This document shows, one piece after another, positions 43,646 through 52,806 of a stretch of DNA of 64,000 nt. The position numbers were made by a program, and so were the translations under genes. The first letter of the stretch is position 1; each line of letters starts with the position of its first letter. The notes under the pieces are model-generated. The model did no database searches and was not told the origin of the DNA. It saw only the letters and a program-made list of their open reading frames with translations. This stretch comes from Halalkalibacter hemicellulosilyticusJCM 9152 (GTDB taxonomy: Bacteria > Bacillota > Bacilli > Bacillales > Bacillaceae_D): positions 1 to 64,000 of the forward strand of contig NZ_BAUU01000026.1 of assembly GCF_000513115.1 (NCBI RefSeq), read 5' to 3'.

Positions 43646-43676
43646 GCGGCATTAAAGCCGTCTTTTTTATAGTTGA

Positions 43677-43698
43677 AAAGAGACTGATTGGTATCTTT
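43677..43698 (+). promoter_or_regulatory. TetR operator O2 before the hydrolase gene
   Basis: AAAGAGACTGATTGGTATCT plus TT, one base different from O1. The arms AAAGA/TCTTT and AC/GT are symmetric. It overlaps the region just after a TATAGT -10-like box (43668-43673). Confidence 0.65.
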
Positions 43699-43710
43699 TT
43701 TGGAGGGGTT

Positions 43711-44586
43711 ATGATGAAATATGTATTATTCATTTCTTTCGTAGTCGTTGTTTTACTTTTGAGGAGCTATATCATTCGTAATATTTTCACACCGAAACAG
43801 AAAGAGGATAAAAAGTACCCAAATGCGGCTTATGAAAACATTGAAATTGAGCGGGGTATTGGGAAAATTCGAGGATGGATTATTAAAAGTGAGAGAGCAA
43901 GAGGTTGTTTTCTACTTGTACACGGATGGGGCTCTAATAAATCAGACATGTTACGATATGTCGATCCCCTATTAGCTAGCGGTTATGACGTAATAATTGT
44001 TGATGTTCTTGGTCATGGGCAAAGTGATTCAATACAAAAGCAAGTGAGTATTGAATCGTTTGTCCAAAGTATCACATCAATGATTGATTATGTGTCGGAG
44101 AGGTCAGATATGAATAGTCATGCAATCTATGTTTTAGGGCATTCAATGGGTGGGGTAGCTGCAAGTATTGTGAATGCCACTGATTTAAGGATACAAGCAC
44201 TCATTACCGATTCAATGCCTACATCATTAGAGAATATTAGCAAATCAATGGCTGGAAAAGTAACACTACCTTATATTCCCTTTGGTTGGCTATTGATCAG
44301 TTGGTTTTTATTACGAGGAGGTGTTTTTTTAAAAGCTAGAAGAGAATGGAGTCTAGAAAAAATAATGAAAAACCAACAGTCGCCTGCTCTTGCCATACAT
44401 TCTATTCACGATCAAAAAGTGCCGATTTCAAATGTTGATGTTCTATTAAATGATAGCAATTTTAAACAAGTCGTTAAAGTGGAAGCAAAAGGTCATCACA
44501 ATTGTGTAAAGGCTAATGATTTTTGGGATTATGTTTTTCATTTTATAGCAAGCAATGAGGGAGATGAAGTAGATGAAACTTATTGA
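43711..44586 (+). CDS. Membrane-anchored alpha/beta hydrolase
   Basis: 291 residues. One N-terminal membrane helix ([19 protein letters not shown]), then an alpha/beta hydrolase fold: oxyanion region [11 protein letters not shown], nucleophile elbow GHSMGG, and the late His in [12 protein letters not shown]. It belongs to the YqkD/BAAT-like serine hydrolases. Substrate unknown. It overlaps the lipoamide dehydrogenase gene by 14 bp and both stand under TetR operator O2. Confidence 0.85.
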   Translation: MMKYVLFISFVVVVLLLRSYIIRNIFTPKQKEDKKYPNAAYENIEIERGIGKIRGWIIKSERARGCFLLVHGWGSNKSDMLRYVDPLLASGYDVIIVDVLGHGQSDSIQKQVSIESFVQSITSMIDYVSERSDMNSHAIYVLGHSMGGVAASIVNATDLRIQALITDSMPTSLENISKSMAGKVTLPYIPFGWLLISWFLLRGGVFLKARREWSLEKIMKNQQSPALAIHSIHDQKVPISNVDVLLNDSNFKQVVKVEAKGHHNCVKANDFWDYVFHFIASNEGDEVDETY

Positions 44587-45964
44587 TACGCTTGTGATTG
44601 GTGCTGGTCCAGGAGGATATGTGGCGGCGATTCGCGCTGCTCAAATGGGGCAAAACGTAATGATTGTAGAGAGAGAATATTTAGGAGGAGTTTGCTCAAA
44701 TGTCGGTTGTATTCCATCGAAAGTAATAATTTCAGTAGGTCATCGTTTTGAGCAAGCGAAGCACTCAGATGATATGGGTGTTGTTGCGCAAGAAGTACGA
44801 CTGAATTGGTCAAAGGTACAACAATTTAAAAAAGGCGTTGTGTCTAAGCTAGTAAAAGGTGTTGAAAGTCTATTAAAAAGTAACAAAATAAATATTGTGA
44901 ATGGTGATGCATCCTTCATAGATGCAAACACTGTACGTGTAATCGACGGCTCCAACATACAAACGTACACATTCAAAAATGCCATCCTTGCAATGGGTTC
45001 TCGTCCGGTTGAAATTCCAACATTTCCATTTACTGAACGCGTCATCAACTCAAATGACGCCCTTTCTCTACAAGAAATACCAGGAAAGTTAGTGGTTATC
45101 GGTGGTGGTTACATCGGTATTGAGCTAGGATCTGCCTACGCTAACTTGGGTTCTCACGTAACAATCATTGAGGGCGACAAAGACATCTTAGCTGGTTTCG
45201 AAACGTCAATGACACAAATAGTGAAAAAAGGTTTAAAGAAAAAAGGCGTAGAAGTGATTGTTGATGCATCAGCTAAGGGAGTGGAAGAAAGAGGAAAAGG
45301 TGTAGTTGTATCGTATGAAGCTGGTGGGGAAGAAAAAAAAGTTGAAGCTAACTATGTATTAGTAACGGTAGGTCGTCGTCCAAATACAGATGAAATGGGT
45401 CTTGAAGCAGTAGGCATTGAATTTGCAGAACACGGGTTACTAAAAGTAGACAAACAATGCCGTACGTCAATACCAAACATTTATGCAATAGGTGATATCG
45501 TATCTGGTCCGCAACTTGCACATAAAGCATCTTATGAAGGTAAAGTAGCTGCTGAAGCAATTGCAGGCGAAAAATCAATCATTGATTATTCAGCAATTCC
45601 AGCTGTGTGTTTCACAGATCCAGAGCTTGCAACGGTTGGCTACAATGAAGAGCAAGCAAAAGCAGAAGGTATCGAAGTGAAAGCAACGCAATTCCCATTC
45701 GCAGCAAACGGTCGTGCCGTAGCTTTAAATGCAACAGAAGGATTTATGAAACTTATTGCACGTAAAGAGGATGGCCGATTAATTGGTGCGCAAATCGTAG
45801 GTGTTGGCTCATCAGATATGATCGCTGAAATGACCCTTGCAATTGAAGCGGGGATGACTGCAGAAGATATCGCACTAACCATTCACGCTCATCCAACTTT
45901 AGGTGAGATGACAATGGGTGCTGCTGAGGTCATGATAGGGAGACCGATTCATGTGGTGAAGTGA
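44573..45964 (+). CDS. lpdA: Dihydrolipoyl dehydrogenase (E3)
   Basis: 463 residues, full length. FAD motif [17 protein letters not shown], redox-active disulfide in [13 protein letters not shown] (C-x4-C), NAD motif [17 protein letters not shown], and the C-terminal catalytic His-Glu in HAHPTLGE. It reoxidises dihydrolipoamide using NAD+. It is encoded apart from any 2-oxoacid dehydrogenase subunits, and its place behind a TetR and a hydrolase suggests a stress or detoxification use rather than the housekeeping copy. Confidence 0.92.
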   Translation: MKLIDTLVIGAGPGGYVAAIRAAQMGQNVMIVEREYLGGVCSNVGCIPSKVIISVGHRFEQAKHSDDMGVVAQEVRLNWSKVQQFKKGVVSKLVKGVESLLKSNKINIVNGDASFIDANTVRVIDGSNIQTYTFKNAILAMGSRPVEIPTFPFTERVINSNDALSLQEIPGKLVVIGGGYIGIELGSAYANLGSHVTIIEGDKDILAGFETSMTQIVKKGLKKKGVEVIVDASAKGVEERGKGVVVSYEAGGEEKKVEANYVLVTVGRRPNTDEMGLEAVGIEFAEHGLLKVDKQCRTSIPNIYAIGDIVSGPQLAHKASYEGKVAAEAIAGEKSIIDYSAIPAVCFTDPELATVGYNEEQAKAEGIEVKATQFPFAANGRAVALNATEGFMKLIARKEDGRLIGAQIVGVGSSDMIAEMTLAIEAGMTAEDIALTIHAHPTLGEMTMGAAEVMIGRPIHVVK

Positions 45965-46059
45965 TTAAGCTATTTTTTTAGTAATAGGAATATCCATAAA
46001 AAGGGGTTCGTAAATCCTGAGGTGGCAGTGTCACCAACAGAGAATAGAGAAATAACGTA

Positions 46060-46095
46060 AAAACGCCTTTGAGGATTTTTTCTAAAAGGCGTTTT
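46060..46095. terminator. Terminator after lpdA (bidirectional)
   Basis: AAAACGCCTTT pairs with AAAGGCGTTTT, loop about 14 nt. It ends lpdA and also the convergent oxidoreductase fragment. Confidence 0.85.
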
Positions 46096-46137
46096 GTTTA
46101 GGGTATGGTGAAACCTATCACACTAGTTTTCAAATTA

Positions 46138-46665
46138 TTAAGCTTTAGAGATATTTGAAATAATGACCGGGATAAGATAGTTCGCATCCAAGCTCACTCC
46201 ACATATCAAAGCTGATCCTCGTTGATATTGCCAAGGTAAACCTATGAAATAAAGACCTTTAATATTCGTTATACCCCTGTTGTGTATGGGTTTTTCATCA
46301 TCAGAAGTAACACCTTCTATAGCCATCCAATCGTAATAAGGAACGAAGCCAGTAGCCCAAATAATACTAGTGAATGTCCTCCGAGTGTTATCTTTAAATT
46401 GAACTTCATGATCAATGACTTGGGTAACTTTAGGCTTTACATCAACTTTATTATTTTTAATAAGATTCTTTAGTTCATTTCCGAAAATGGGGTCTTTTTG
46501 TTTTTGGAACCATTTCCCTTTCAGCGTATCTTTGCCTGCATACAACAGAATGAAAGGAAATGTTTTTAGCAATTGAGAAGAAGTCGCTAGCTCTTGTGTG
46601 TGATACGCTAAAGAAAATATAAGAAGGGAGAAGATGATATGAAACAAACGCAAAATCATCTTCAA
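46138..46665 (-). pseudogene. C-terminal fragment of a flavin-containing monooxygenase
   Basis: The last about 150 residues of a CzcO/YwnB-like FAD-dependent oxidoreductase: DPIFGNELKNLIKNNKVDVK, IIWATGFVPYYDWMAIEGV, HNRGITNIKGLYFIGLPWQ, GSALICGVSLDANYL. The FAD domain and the NADP domain start are missing. The first 20 codons of the open frame read the opposite strand of the DUF899 gene. So the gene was cut at about 46610, where the DUF899 gene begins. Confidence 0.8.
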
Positions 46666-47451
46666 TTTCCAAATGTCGCATCACGAGACGAATGGCTTGT
46701 GGCTCGTAAGGAATTGCTGGACAAAGAGAAGGAATTCACTAGAGCACGAGATGCGTTGAATGCCGAGCGCCGTAGAATGCCAATGGTTGAGCTTACTAAG
46801 AACTATGTCTTAGAAGGTCCGAACGGTAAGACCGGTCTACTTGATTTGTTTGAAGGACGTCCTCAGCTTATCGTGCATCATTTCATGTTTGATCCTGAGT
46901 GGGAAGCCGGTTGTCCGGCGTGTTCATTAGCAGCGGATAACATCGGTCATCTTGCTCATCTGTATGCACGAAACACGTCACTGGCACTCATATCTCGAGC
47001 TCCATTTCCGAAGCTCCAACGTTACAAGGAACGGATGGGTTGGGACATCCCTTGGTACTCATCCTTCGAAAGCGACTTTAACTATGACTTTCATGTTACG
47101 CTGGACGAATCGGCTGCTCCTATCGAATACAACTACTTGACCAAGGACGAGCTTATTCAGAAGGGCGTACCCATAGATTCTGGACAGTCAATGGAAGTGC
47201 CTGGTGTGAGTACATTTCTGCGTGATGGCCAAACGATTTACCACACGTATACGACGTACGCCCGTGGAACTGATCTAATCATTGGTACCTTCAACTACCT
47301 CGATTTAACAGCTTTAGGCAGGCAAGAGGATTGGGAGCAGCCACCTGGACGCAGTGACGGCAACGGCAAAACATGGCTCCGTCGTCATGATGAATATGAA
47401 CAAGCTATAGATTCGGATTCCTGTTGCAGTTCAGGAAAGGATAGCATGTAA
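46639..47451 (+). CDS. DUF899 thioredoxin-like protein
   Basis: 270 residues. Typical DUF899 opening (ASRDEWLVARKELLDKEKEF), conserved ELTKNYVLEGPNGKTGLLDL, and the cysteine pair in AGCPACSLAADN (C-x2-C) at about residue 94, then RKYKERMGWDIPW-type motif YKERMGWDIPWYSSF. Related to AhpC/thioredoxin folds; exact role unknown. Higher GC and different codon use than the neighbours, and it abuts a truncated gene, so it was acquired. Confidence 0.87.
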   Translation: MKQTQNHLQFPNVASRDEWLVARKELLDKEKEFTRARDALNAERRRMPMVELTKNYVLEGPNGKTGLLDLFEGRPQLIVHHFMFDPEWEAGCPACSLAADNIGHLAHLYARNTSLALISRAPFPKLQRYKERMGWDIPWYSSFESDFNYDFHVTLDESAAPIEYNYLTKDELIQKGVPIDSGQSMEVPGVSTFLRDGQTIYHTYTTYARGTDLIIGTFNYLDLTALGRQEDWEQPPGRSDGNGKTWLRRHDEYEQAIDSDSCCSSGKDSM

Positions 47452-47499
47452 TCAGGTTTGTTTAACAATATGAATGAATACTAGTTAAATCGATATTTT

Positions 47500-47565
47500 A
47501 GAATGGGTACTTTAAAGGAATAAACCATTTTTTTCCCTTTAGATAGGCTTGTCTAAAGGGGTGTT
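47500..47565 (+). mobile_element. Tn7-like right end R4 (diverged)
   Basis: GGGTACTTTAAAGGAATAAACCATTTTTTTCCC aligns with the second repeat and hairpin entry of R1 (GATGTACCGTTTTACCCC). The hairpin CCCTTTAGA-taggcttg-TCTAAAGGG (47535-47560) has a perfect 9-bp stem and is followed by GTGTTTGG, as in the other copies. The outer terminus cannot be fixed. Confidence 0.55.
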
Positions 47566-47650
47566 TGGTATTTTTATTCAGAGATTGTGCTATGGAGATG
47601 ACGTACAAATGTAATTTCTTAGTGATCTTAATGGGTTTCGTCAGTAAGTG

Positions 47651-47703
47651 TTGACAATCGGAAGAGGTGGATTTATACTTTTAATTGAACGTAGGTCAAT
47701 TAA
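47651..47703 (+). promoter_or_regulatory. tetR promoter and operator
   Basis: TTGACA at 47651-47656, 17 bp, TATACT at 47674-47679, followed at once by the dyad TTAATTGA-ACGTAGG-TCAATTAA (47681-47703). A second version stands before the next gene at 48305-48326. Confidence 0.8.
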
Positions 47704-47718
47704 ATTGGAGTGAATGAT

Positions 47719-48291
47719 TTGGCAGCGAGAAAAGCGGTGGATCAAGAATTAACAAGGGAGAAGATTTTGGAAACGGCACGTGATTTATTTGTGTCAAAAG
47801 GATATCAACATGTCACGATGAGACATATTGCACAATTACTTGGATACAGTCATGGTTCATTGTATTATCATTTTAAGAATAAAGCTGAATTGTTTTACAG
47901 CTTGGTTGAGAAAGATTTTGGTATTCTTAATGAAACGTTGGATACATTTATAAAAGAGGATACGGATGTTGAAACCAAACTGAAAAGGATTTTGTTAGGC
48001 TATATTGAATTTGGTATCAAACATCCAAACCATTATCGAATTATGTTCCTTTTACAAGATGATGACTTACAAACTGAACTTCAACAAGAGCCAAACGTGA
48101 CTTATGAAAAATTTGCGTCGGCCCTTCACACACTGTGTGGAAGTAAAGTGACCCCGATGATTATTTGGTCATTGTTCTTGTCTTTACACGGTTTTGTTGT
48201 ACATTACTGTGGACAACCTGAACAAACATATGATGATGTGAAAGGAATGGCAGCGTCGCATGTCAGGTTTTTGATGAAAGGGCTACTGTAA
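47719..48291 (+). CDS. TetR/AcrR family regulator
   Basis: 190 residues from TTG 47719, which sits 8 bp after GGAG; the GTG at 47710 would overlap that site. Helix-turn-helix ETARDLFVSKGYQHVTMRHI plus GYSHGSLYYHFKNKAELF. It probably represses itself and the DUF4260 gene, whose promoters share a dyad. Confidence 0.88.
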   Translation: MAARKAVDQELTREKILETARDLFVSKGYQHVTMRHIAQLLGYSHGSLYYHFKNKAELFYSLVEKDFGILNETLDTFIKEDTDVETKLKRILLGYIEFGIKHPNHYRIMFLLQDDDLQTELQQEPNVTYEKFASALHTLCGSKVTPMIIWSLFLSLHGFVVHYCGQPEQTYDDVKGMAASHVRFLMKGLL

Positions 48292-48304
48292 TTTTTTTTA
48301 TCTA

Positions 48305-48326
48305 TTAATTGACCGTTGTTCAATAA
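48305..48326 (+). promoter_or_regulatory. TetR operator before the DUF4260 gene
   Basis: TTAATTGACCGTTGTTCAATAA, an imperfect dyad sharing TTAATTGA and TCAAT with the operator at 47681-47703, directly before the ribosome-binding site GGGGAGG. Confidence 0.65.
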
Positions 48327-48342
48327 AGGGGAGGATATGAAA

Positions 48343-48696
48343 ATGAAAACTGCGATAATTTTACGAATTGAAGGGATTATGGCTCTAGTGTTGAGTGTTT
48401 ATTTTTACTTTTTCATTCTACAATTTAGTTGGATTGTGTTTGTTATCTTTTTGTTAGCACCTGATTTATCAATGATTGGTTATTTAAAAAATAACAAGGT
48501 TGGATCGGTGTGGTACAACCTATTCCATACCTATAGTATACCAATGTTAATCATAATCTGTAGTGTACTGATGAATAGTCATATTTTATTAATGATAAGC
48601 TTGATTTGGGTTGCTCATATTGGAATGGATAGAATGTTTGGCTATGGATTGAAGTATCCGACAAAGTTTCAAGATACACATTTGAACCGTATCTGA
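48343..48696 (+). CDS. DUF4260 membrane protein
   Basis: 117 residues from the ATG at 48343 (GGGGAGGA 7 bp upstream). Four hydrophobic helices with the DUF4260 signature: FLLAPDLSMIGYLKNNKVG, YNLFHTYSIPM, LIWVAHIGMDRMFGYGLKYP. Function unknown. Forms a regulator-target pair with the TetR gene before it. Confidence 0.85.
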   Translation: MKTAIILRIEGIMALVLSVYFYFFILQFSWIVFVIFLLAPDLSMIGYLKNNKVGSVWYNLFHTYSIPMLIIICSVLMNSHILLMISLIWVAHIGMDRMFGYGLKYPTKFQDTHLNRI

Positions 48697-48708
48697 GCTT
48701 GTAGATTA

Positions 48709-48795
48709 AATAGACTCTCTTGTCATCTAAGTATCATAAAGGGAGTCTCCCACCAGTCTTTTGAAAGGGCACTGAAAAATTTTGGTGCCCTTTAA
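48709..48795 (+). terminator. Two hairpins after the DUF4260 gene
   Basis: AGACTCTCTT... / AAGGGAGTCT (about 48711-48749) and AAAGGGCAC / GGTGCCCTTT (48763-48793). Both are stable stems. The rest of 48796-49025 holds no gene I can support. Confidence 0.6.
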
Positions 48796-49025
48796 GCAAT
48801 GAGCGAAACCGTTGCCTGTTTTGAAAAGATTGATATGAGTGGATTTTTCGAAGCAATCGACTTTTCCAAAAACAGAACAAAGCATCACGTTACAAGTCTA
48901 AAAAGAACAAGGTTCAATCGTACTTATAAAACAAGCTCTGAAATTCCCCAATGATATAGGAATCTCAGAGTTTGATAGGTCTATTCTGTTTTAGTCCGGG
49001 TGTTACGTCAAAATGTAATATAAGA

Positions 49026-49481
49026 TTATTCTACATAGCCATCTAGAAATTTACTTGCTTCACTATTAAACTTCCACATTATCCCGAATTTATCGACTAA
49101 CATTCCAAAACTTGCTGACCATGGCGTAGAAGATATCGGCATGATCACAGTACCACCTTCTGAAAGCCTTTCAAAACATTGTTTACTTATTTCTGGATCA
49201 GTATCAATAATACTGATCAGGACGGTATTCCCATTTGTGATTTCGCCTGTCGTAGCTTGCATAAAAGGCGGAACATCAGAGATCATTAAAATATTCCCTG
49301 AAAATTCAATACGAGATTCCATAATCATGTTTTGTTCCTTTTCCGTTAATGGGGCATTTGGATCTTGGCCAAAATCACCAAATCTCACCATTTTCACACT
49401 AGTTGCGGATAATGCCTTTTCATAAAAGGCCAACGCTTCTTCTGCTCTTCCATCAAATTGTAGATAAGTTATTACTTTCAT
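49026..49481 (-). CDS. VOC/PhnB-like glyoxalase-fold protein
   Basis: 151 residues. PhnB pattern: YLQFDGRAEEALAFYEKALS, MISDVPPFMQ, GNTVLISIIDTDPEIS and the C-terminal WSASFGMLVDKFGIMWKFN. These proteins are VOC-fold dimers, often annotated as 3-demethylubiquinone methyltransferase-like; their substrate is unknown. It is divergent from the WYL regulator 76 bp away, which probably controls it. Confidence 0.86.
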   Translation of the reverse strand: MKVITYLQFDGRAEEALAFYEKALSATSVKMVRFGDFGQDPNAPLTEKEQNMIMESRIEFSGNILMISDVPPFMQATTGEITNGNTVLISIIDTDPEISKQCFERLSEGGTVIMPISSTPWSASFGMLVDKFGIMWKFNSEASKFLDGYVE

Positions 49482-49557
49482 ATTTTATTCCTCCTTTTCA
49501 TATTTGAAGTATAATAGGGCATAGGCGACATATGTATGTCGTATATTGGAGGGAAAT

Positions 49558-50466
49558 ATGAAAAAAATTGAGCGACTTATCTCGATAGTGATGATTTTGT
49601 TACAAAAAGAAGTAGTTTCGGCAACAGAATTCAGCCGACTTTTTCATGTGACGAAGCGAACGATTCAACGTGATATAGAAACATTAAGTTATGCAAACAT
49701 CCCTATTTATGCGGAATATGGTGCTGAAGGGGGATATGCGCTAATTGAAGAGTATAAATTCGATAAACGATTACTAAATCACAACGATATTGAAAATATA
49801 CTTATAGCTTTAGGTGGCTTTGAGGGATTGATTACCAATCAAGAGATTCAAACGACTATTCAAAAAATCAAGGGAATGACTAGCGCAGATATTTCTCCAA
49901 TACTTGATTTAACTTTCTATGATTGGCCGGGAAGAAGCCAAATCAGCGAAGAAATTTTATTTATCAGGCAAGCAATTGAGAACAATTGGTTATTAAAATT
50001 TGAATATGTGGATCAAATAGGAAACAAAACGTATAGACTCGTCGAACCCTATAAGGTACATTTTAGGGAGATGCATTGGTATCTTTTTGGTTATAGTTTA
50101 GAACGGAAAGACTATCGAACATTTAAGGTGACGAGGATATTAAATATCCAAAAAGACGGTTTTTTTGTTCCAAGGACTAATCAGGAATTTCAACATGAAA
50201 AACAATACAATGAACAAAAAAAGTTAGTTAATGTACATCTATCGATAGATGTTGCTGTAAGGGATCAATTTATCGAAAGATACGGGAAAGATGCCGTTAT
50301 AAAAGAAACTGCTAGAAGTTACCTTGCCACAATTGAATTGCCTGAGAATCAATATGCCTATCAATTTCTAGCCGGATTTGGTAATAAAGTTAAGATTATA
50401 AAGCCAAAAGGTTTTGTTGCGAAATATGTAAACTTTTTGGAGGGAGCAGTGAAACTTTACAAATAA
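49558..50466 (+). CDS. YafY-type HTH/WYL transcriptional regulator
   Basis: 302 residues from the ATG at 49558, which follows TTGGAGGG. N-terminal helix-turn-helix (RLFHVTKRTIQRDIETLSYA) and a WYL domain from about 135 (LLKFEYVDQIGNKTYRLVEP, HWYLFGYSLERKDYRTFKVT) with a C-terminal extension. WYL domains bind nucleotides or other small ligands; many such regulators sit beside a VOC gene, as here. Confidence 0.87.
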   Translation: MKKIERLISIVMILLQKEVVSATEFSRLFHVTKRTIQRDIETLSYANIPIYAEYGAEGGYALIEEYKFDKRLLNHNDIENILIALGGFEGLITNQEIQTTIQKIKGMTSADISPILDLTFYDWPGRSQISEEILFIRQAIENNWLLKFEYVDQIGNKTYRLVEPYKVHFREMHWYLFGYSLERKDYRTFKVTRILNIQKDGFFVPRTNQEFQHEKQYNEQKKLVNVHLSIDVAVRDQFIERYGKDAVIKETARSYLATIELPENQYAYQFLAGFGNKVKIIKPKGFVAKYVNFLEGAVKLYK

Positions 50467-50467
50467 A

Positions 50468-50707
50468 GTGTTCATAGGTGGTTCTAGGAAGATGTGGAAA
50501 AGTGCAAAGTCTGTCCTTTTAAAGAAGGGTGTTACAAAGAAGGAGCCAAATCCAAAACCTACTCGGTATCGATTAAATCCAGTGAACACTTGGAAATCCA
50601 ATTCCTCGGGTCTATTTGGAATGGAAATTCAAGGAGCAACTACGATATTTGTGGTCAACCTCAAACGAATTCGAATTTTGGAGATGGTCTTCCTGTTCAT
50701 GTCTTGA
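50468..50707 (+). pseudogene. IS1182-family transposase remnant
   Basis: Two frames together give the end of an IS1182-type transposase: CKVCPFKEGCYKEGAKSKTY (zinc-like cysteine cluster) in the frame of 50494, then after an indel GMEIQGATTIFVVNLKRI in the frame of 50468. The middle, with the last catalytic residue, is lost. It ends near 50705. Confidence 0.65.
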
Positions 50708-50746
50708 AAGCCTTGTATGACGTGGAATTGACAATCACACATTTTT

Positions 50747-51064
50747 TCAGCTATCATGTTTATTTTCAATACTTGATGAATAACCATATAGTTGATTATT
50801 ACCTCTAACTAAATACCCACTTGGTTGATAATCAATGGTTAGTTTATCTTCTAAGAACATTAAAGTTGATCGTTCTGTATAAATAGGAACCCAATTCGTT
50901 AATATGGTAACATAGCTAGGGGGTATAGTCTTAGTCAACTGTAAGTGAATCGTGCCATCAAGTGGGCTGCCACATCCGCCAACTTCATACATAATACATA
51001 TATAATTCGAGTATGATTTTTCTAATAAGTTATGAATAGCTTGTTCTGTAAATTGAATGTCCAT
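50747..51064 (-). CDS. HesB/IscA-like iron-sulfur biosynthesis domain protein
   Basis: 105 residues from the ATG at 51064 (AGAGGATG in front). Fe-S_biosyn fold of the YneR/YqkB kind: MDIQFTEQAIHNLLEKSYSN, MYEVGGCGSPLDGTIHLQLT, DKLTIDYQPSGYLV. Only one of the usual cysteines (GGCGS) is kept, so a role in cluster delivery is uncertain. Its start lies just inside the end of the preceding PNPOx-type gene, with which it forms an operon. Confidence 0.75.
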   Translation of the reverse strand: MDIQFTEQAIHNLLEKSYSNYICIMYEVGGCGSPLDGTIHLQLTKTIPPSYVTILTNWVPIYTERSTLMFLEDKLTIDYQPSGYLVRGNNQLYGYSSSIENKHDS

Positions 51065-51078
51065 TTTATCATCCTCTT

Positions 51079-51987
51079 TCATTTTGGGTTGAATGGAGAG
51101 TACTCTAAAAACTCCCACTGATACTTTAGAGCATGCTTTTTTTCGATTACACTGGATATGACATATTCTACTAACCTTTTTGCTCCAGGGTATTTTCGTT
51201 TGTCATCCTCATTTAGATTCCAAATGATTTTCGAGCTCCCAGTTAGCTGTAACGTATGCCCTTCCTGAAAATTTATAAATAATAACCCGGTTTTGGCATT
51301 CTCAATCATATTACCTAGTGTGTTAAACATCATATTACCAACGTAATCAGGGTAGATTAGTGTCGTTTCATCAATGACTTCTATAAAGCCTGCTTGGCCG
51401 CCTCTATGAGAAACATCTGTTTTTCCTAACGAATTTGAACTTGAGACAAAAAATGTATCTGACCGTTCTATCCATGGTCGTTGGTCTTGATTTAAATGCA
51501 TACTGTGTAATGTCTCCAATTGTTTTGTTTCATTTATAAGATTTAATTTTATATGTCTAGATTGGATGTATTTAGGACAGTTACCATATACCTGCTCTGT
51601 TTTTACTTCTATCGTTTCTTCATCAAGAATTGAAGCAACACCGTTGATTCTAATACGAATCCTTGTTGAAAATTCAATGACAATCATTCCAACATTAAGA
51701 TTAGATTTTAGGTTTGTTAGCAATACATCATTGTTTTTTTCTGTCATATGAATCTGTATCGTTCGATCGTTGATTACTCGAATGAATCCGCGGTCACCAC
51801 AAATGAATGAACTCCATAACTCTCCCTTTGCATCAGTAGACCCAATGATAATGAAGGATTGTGATTCGATAAAAAATTGATAAGGCTCGTCAATAAATGG
51901 CTGAATCATTTGTCCGACTAAATTTGCTTTATTAATGACGCCAAGCTTAGCTTGCACTTTACGTTCTCCTGAATGAAATACTTCCAT
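51079..51987 (-). CDS. Pyridoxamine 5'-phosphate oxidase-family (flavin-binding split barrel) protein
   Basis: 302 residues from the ATG at 51987 (TTTGGAGTG before it); the open frame upstream lacks a start signal. Two split-barrel halves: FFIESQSFIIIGSTDAKGEL with GDRGFIRVINDRTI, and TFFVSSSNSLGKTDVSHRGG with GFIEVIDETTLIYPDYVGN. Related proteins bind FMN, F420 or haem. Substrate unknown. It is divergent from the CGNR regulator across an operator-like repeat. Confidence 0.84.
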   Translation of the reverse strand: MEVFHSGERKVQAKLGVINKANLVGQMIQPFIDEPYQFFIESQSFIIIGSTDAKGELWSSFICGDRGFIRVINDRTIQIHMTEKNNDVLLTNLKSNLNVGMIVIEFSTRIRIRINGVASILDEETIEVKTEQVYGNCPKYIQSRHIKLNLINETKQLETLHSMHLNQDQRPWIERSDTFFVSSSNSLGKTDVSHRGGQAGFIEVIDETTLIYPDYVGNMMFNTLGNMIENAKTGLLFINFQEGHTLQLTGSSKIIWNLNEDDKRKYPGAKRLVEYVISSVIEKKHALKYQWEFLEYSPFNPK

Positions 51988-52087
51988 ATGTTGTAACACT
52001 CCAAACCTATAGTTAATGAAATTTGTTTCTGCACAATTTTTAACCGTTATATTAAATGTTTTATGGTTAATGATATATGTCAATTAG

Positions 52088-52122
52088 TATTAACCTGTCA
52101 ATAGTGATATAATGGGTTAATA
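52088..52122. promoter_or_regulatory. Inverted repeat between PNPOx and CGNR genes
   Basis: TATTAACC (52088-52095) and GGGTTAATA (52114-52122) form a dyad around an extended -10 box TGATATAAT (52105-52113) for the rightward gene. A good candidate operator for the CGNR regulator. Confidence 0.55.
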
Positions 52123-52153
52123 TTAATTTTGTTAACGTGGAAGGGGTATAAAT

Positions 52154-52744
52154 GTGTGTAATGATAACAAATTCCCGCTTATAACAGGGGAAATTTCGTT
52201 AGATTTAGTTAATACGGAAGTGATTCGATATGGAAAGAAACATGATCTGCTTACTTCTGGAGAGGATGTGTTTGCGTGGGTGGTTGCTTTGCAAAAGAAA
52301 CAAGCTCTACATGATAGACAGTTCTCGGGAGAAGTGTATGAATGGGCTGATGAAGTATTACCGCTTTTAAAGAAACTCCGTTTACATCTTCGACAAGGGT
52401 ATGAACAATTGGCTGATAATCAATCACTTCCTTGTGATTGGATGAACGATCTTGAGCTTTTAATCGAAAAAGCCCCTTTTACTTATCGTTTAGTCGATGG
52501 AGTATTGCTAGCTGTGCCGAGTGGGAAGTCAGCAGATGCCCTTATAGCATTGGTAGCTTTTAATGCAATGAATCTTTTTGTCACTAATGAACTAAGTCAT
52601 ATTCATCGATGTGCGAATAAGGATTGTACTCTTTTATTCATCGACAAGAGTGGAAGACGTAAATGGTGTTCAATGAAAATTTGCGGAAATCGGAAAAAAG
52701 TAACGCGTCATTTACGCCGTAAAGAACGGGAGCAGCAGTATTAG
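52154..52744 (+). CDS. CGNR zinc-finger / ABATE-domain regulator
   Basis: 196 residues from GTG 52154 (AAGGGG site). N-terminal ABATE ligand domain (GEISLDLVNTEVIRYGKKHD) and C-terminal CGNR zinc finger: RCANKDCTLLFIDKSGRRKW, CSMKICGNRKKVTRH. These proteins are thought to be stress-linked transcription regulators. Divergent from the PNPOx-HesB pair. Confidence 0.88.
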   Translation: MCNDNKFPLITGEISLDLVNTEVIRYGKKHDLLTSGEDVFAWVVALQKKQALHDRQFSGEVYEWADEVLPLLKKLRLHLRQGYEQLADNQSLPCDWMNDLELLIEKAPFTYRLVDGVLLAVPSGKSADALIALVAFNAMNLFVTNELSHIHRCANKDCTLLFIDKSGRRKWCSMKICGNRKKVTRHLRRKEREQQY

Positions 52745-52806
52745 CTGTGGCATTCTTACCTTAATTTAGTGAAAAGTGAAATAAGAAAAAGAAGGAAAGA
52801 AATAAG

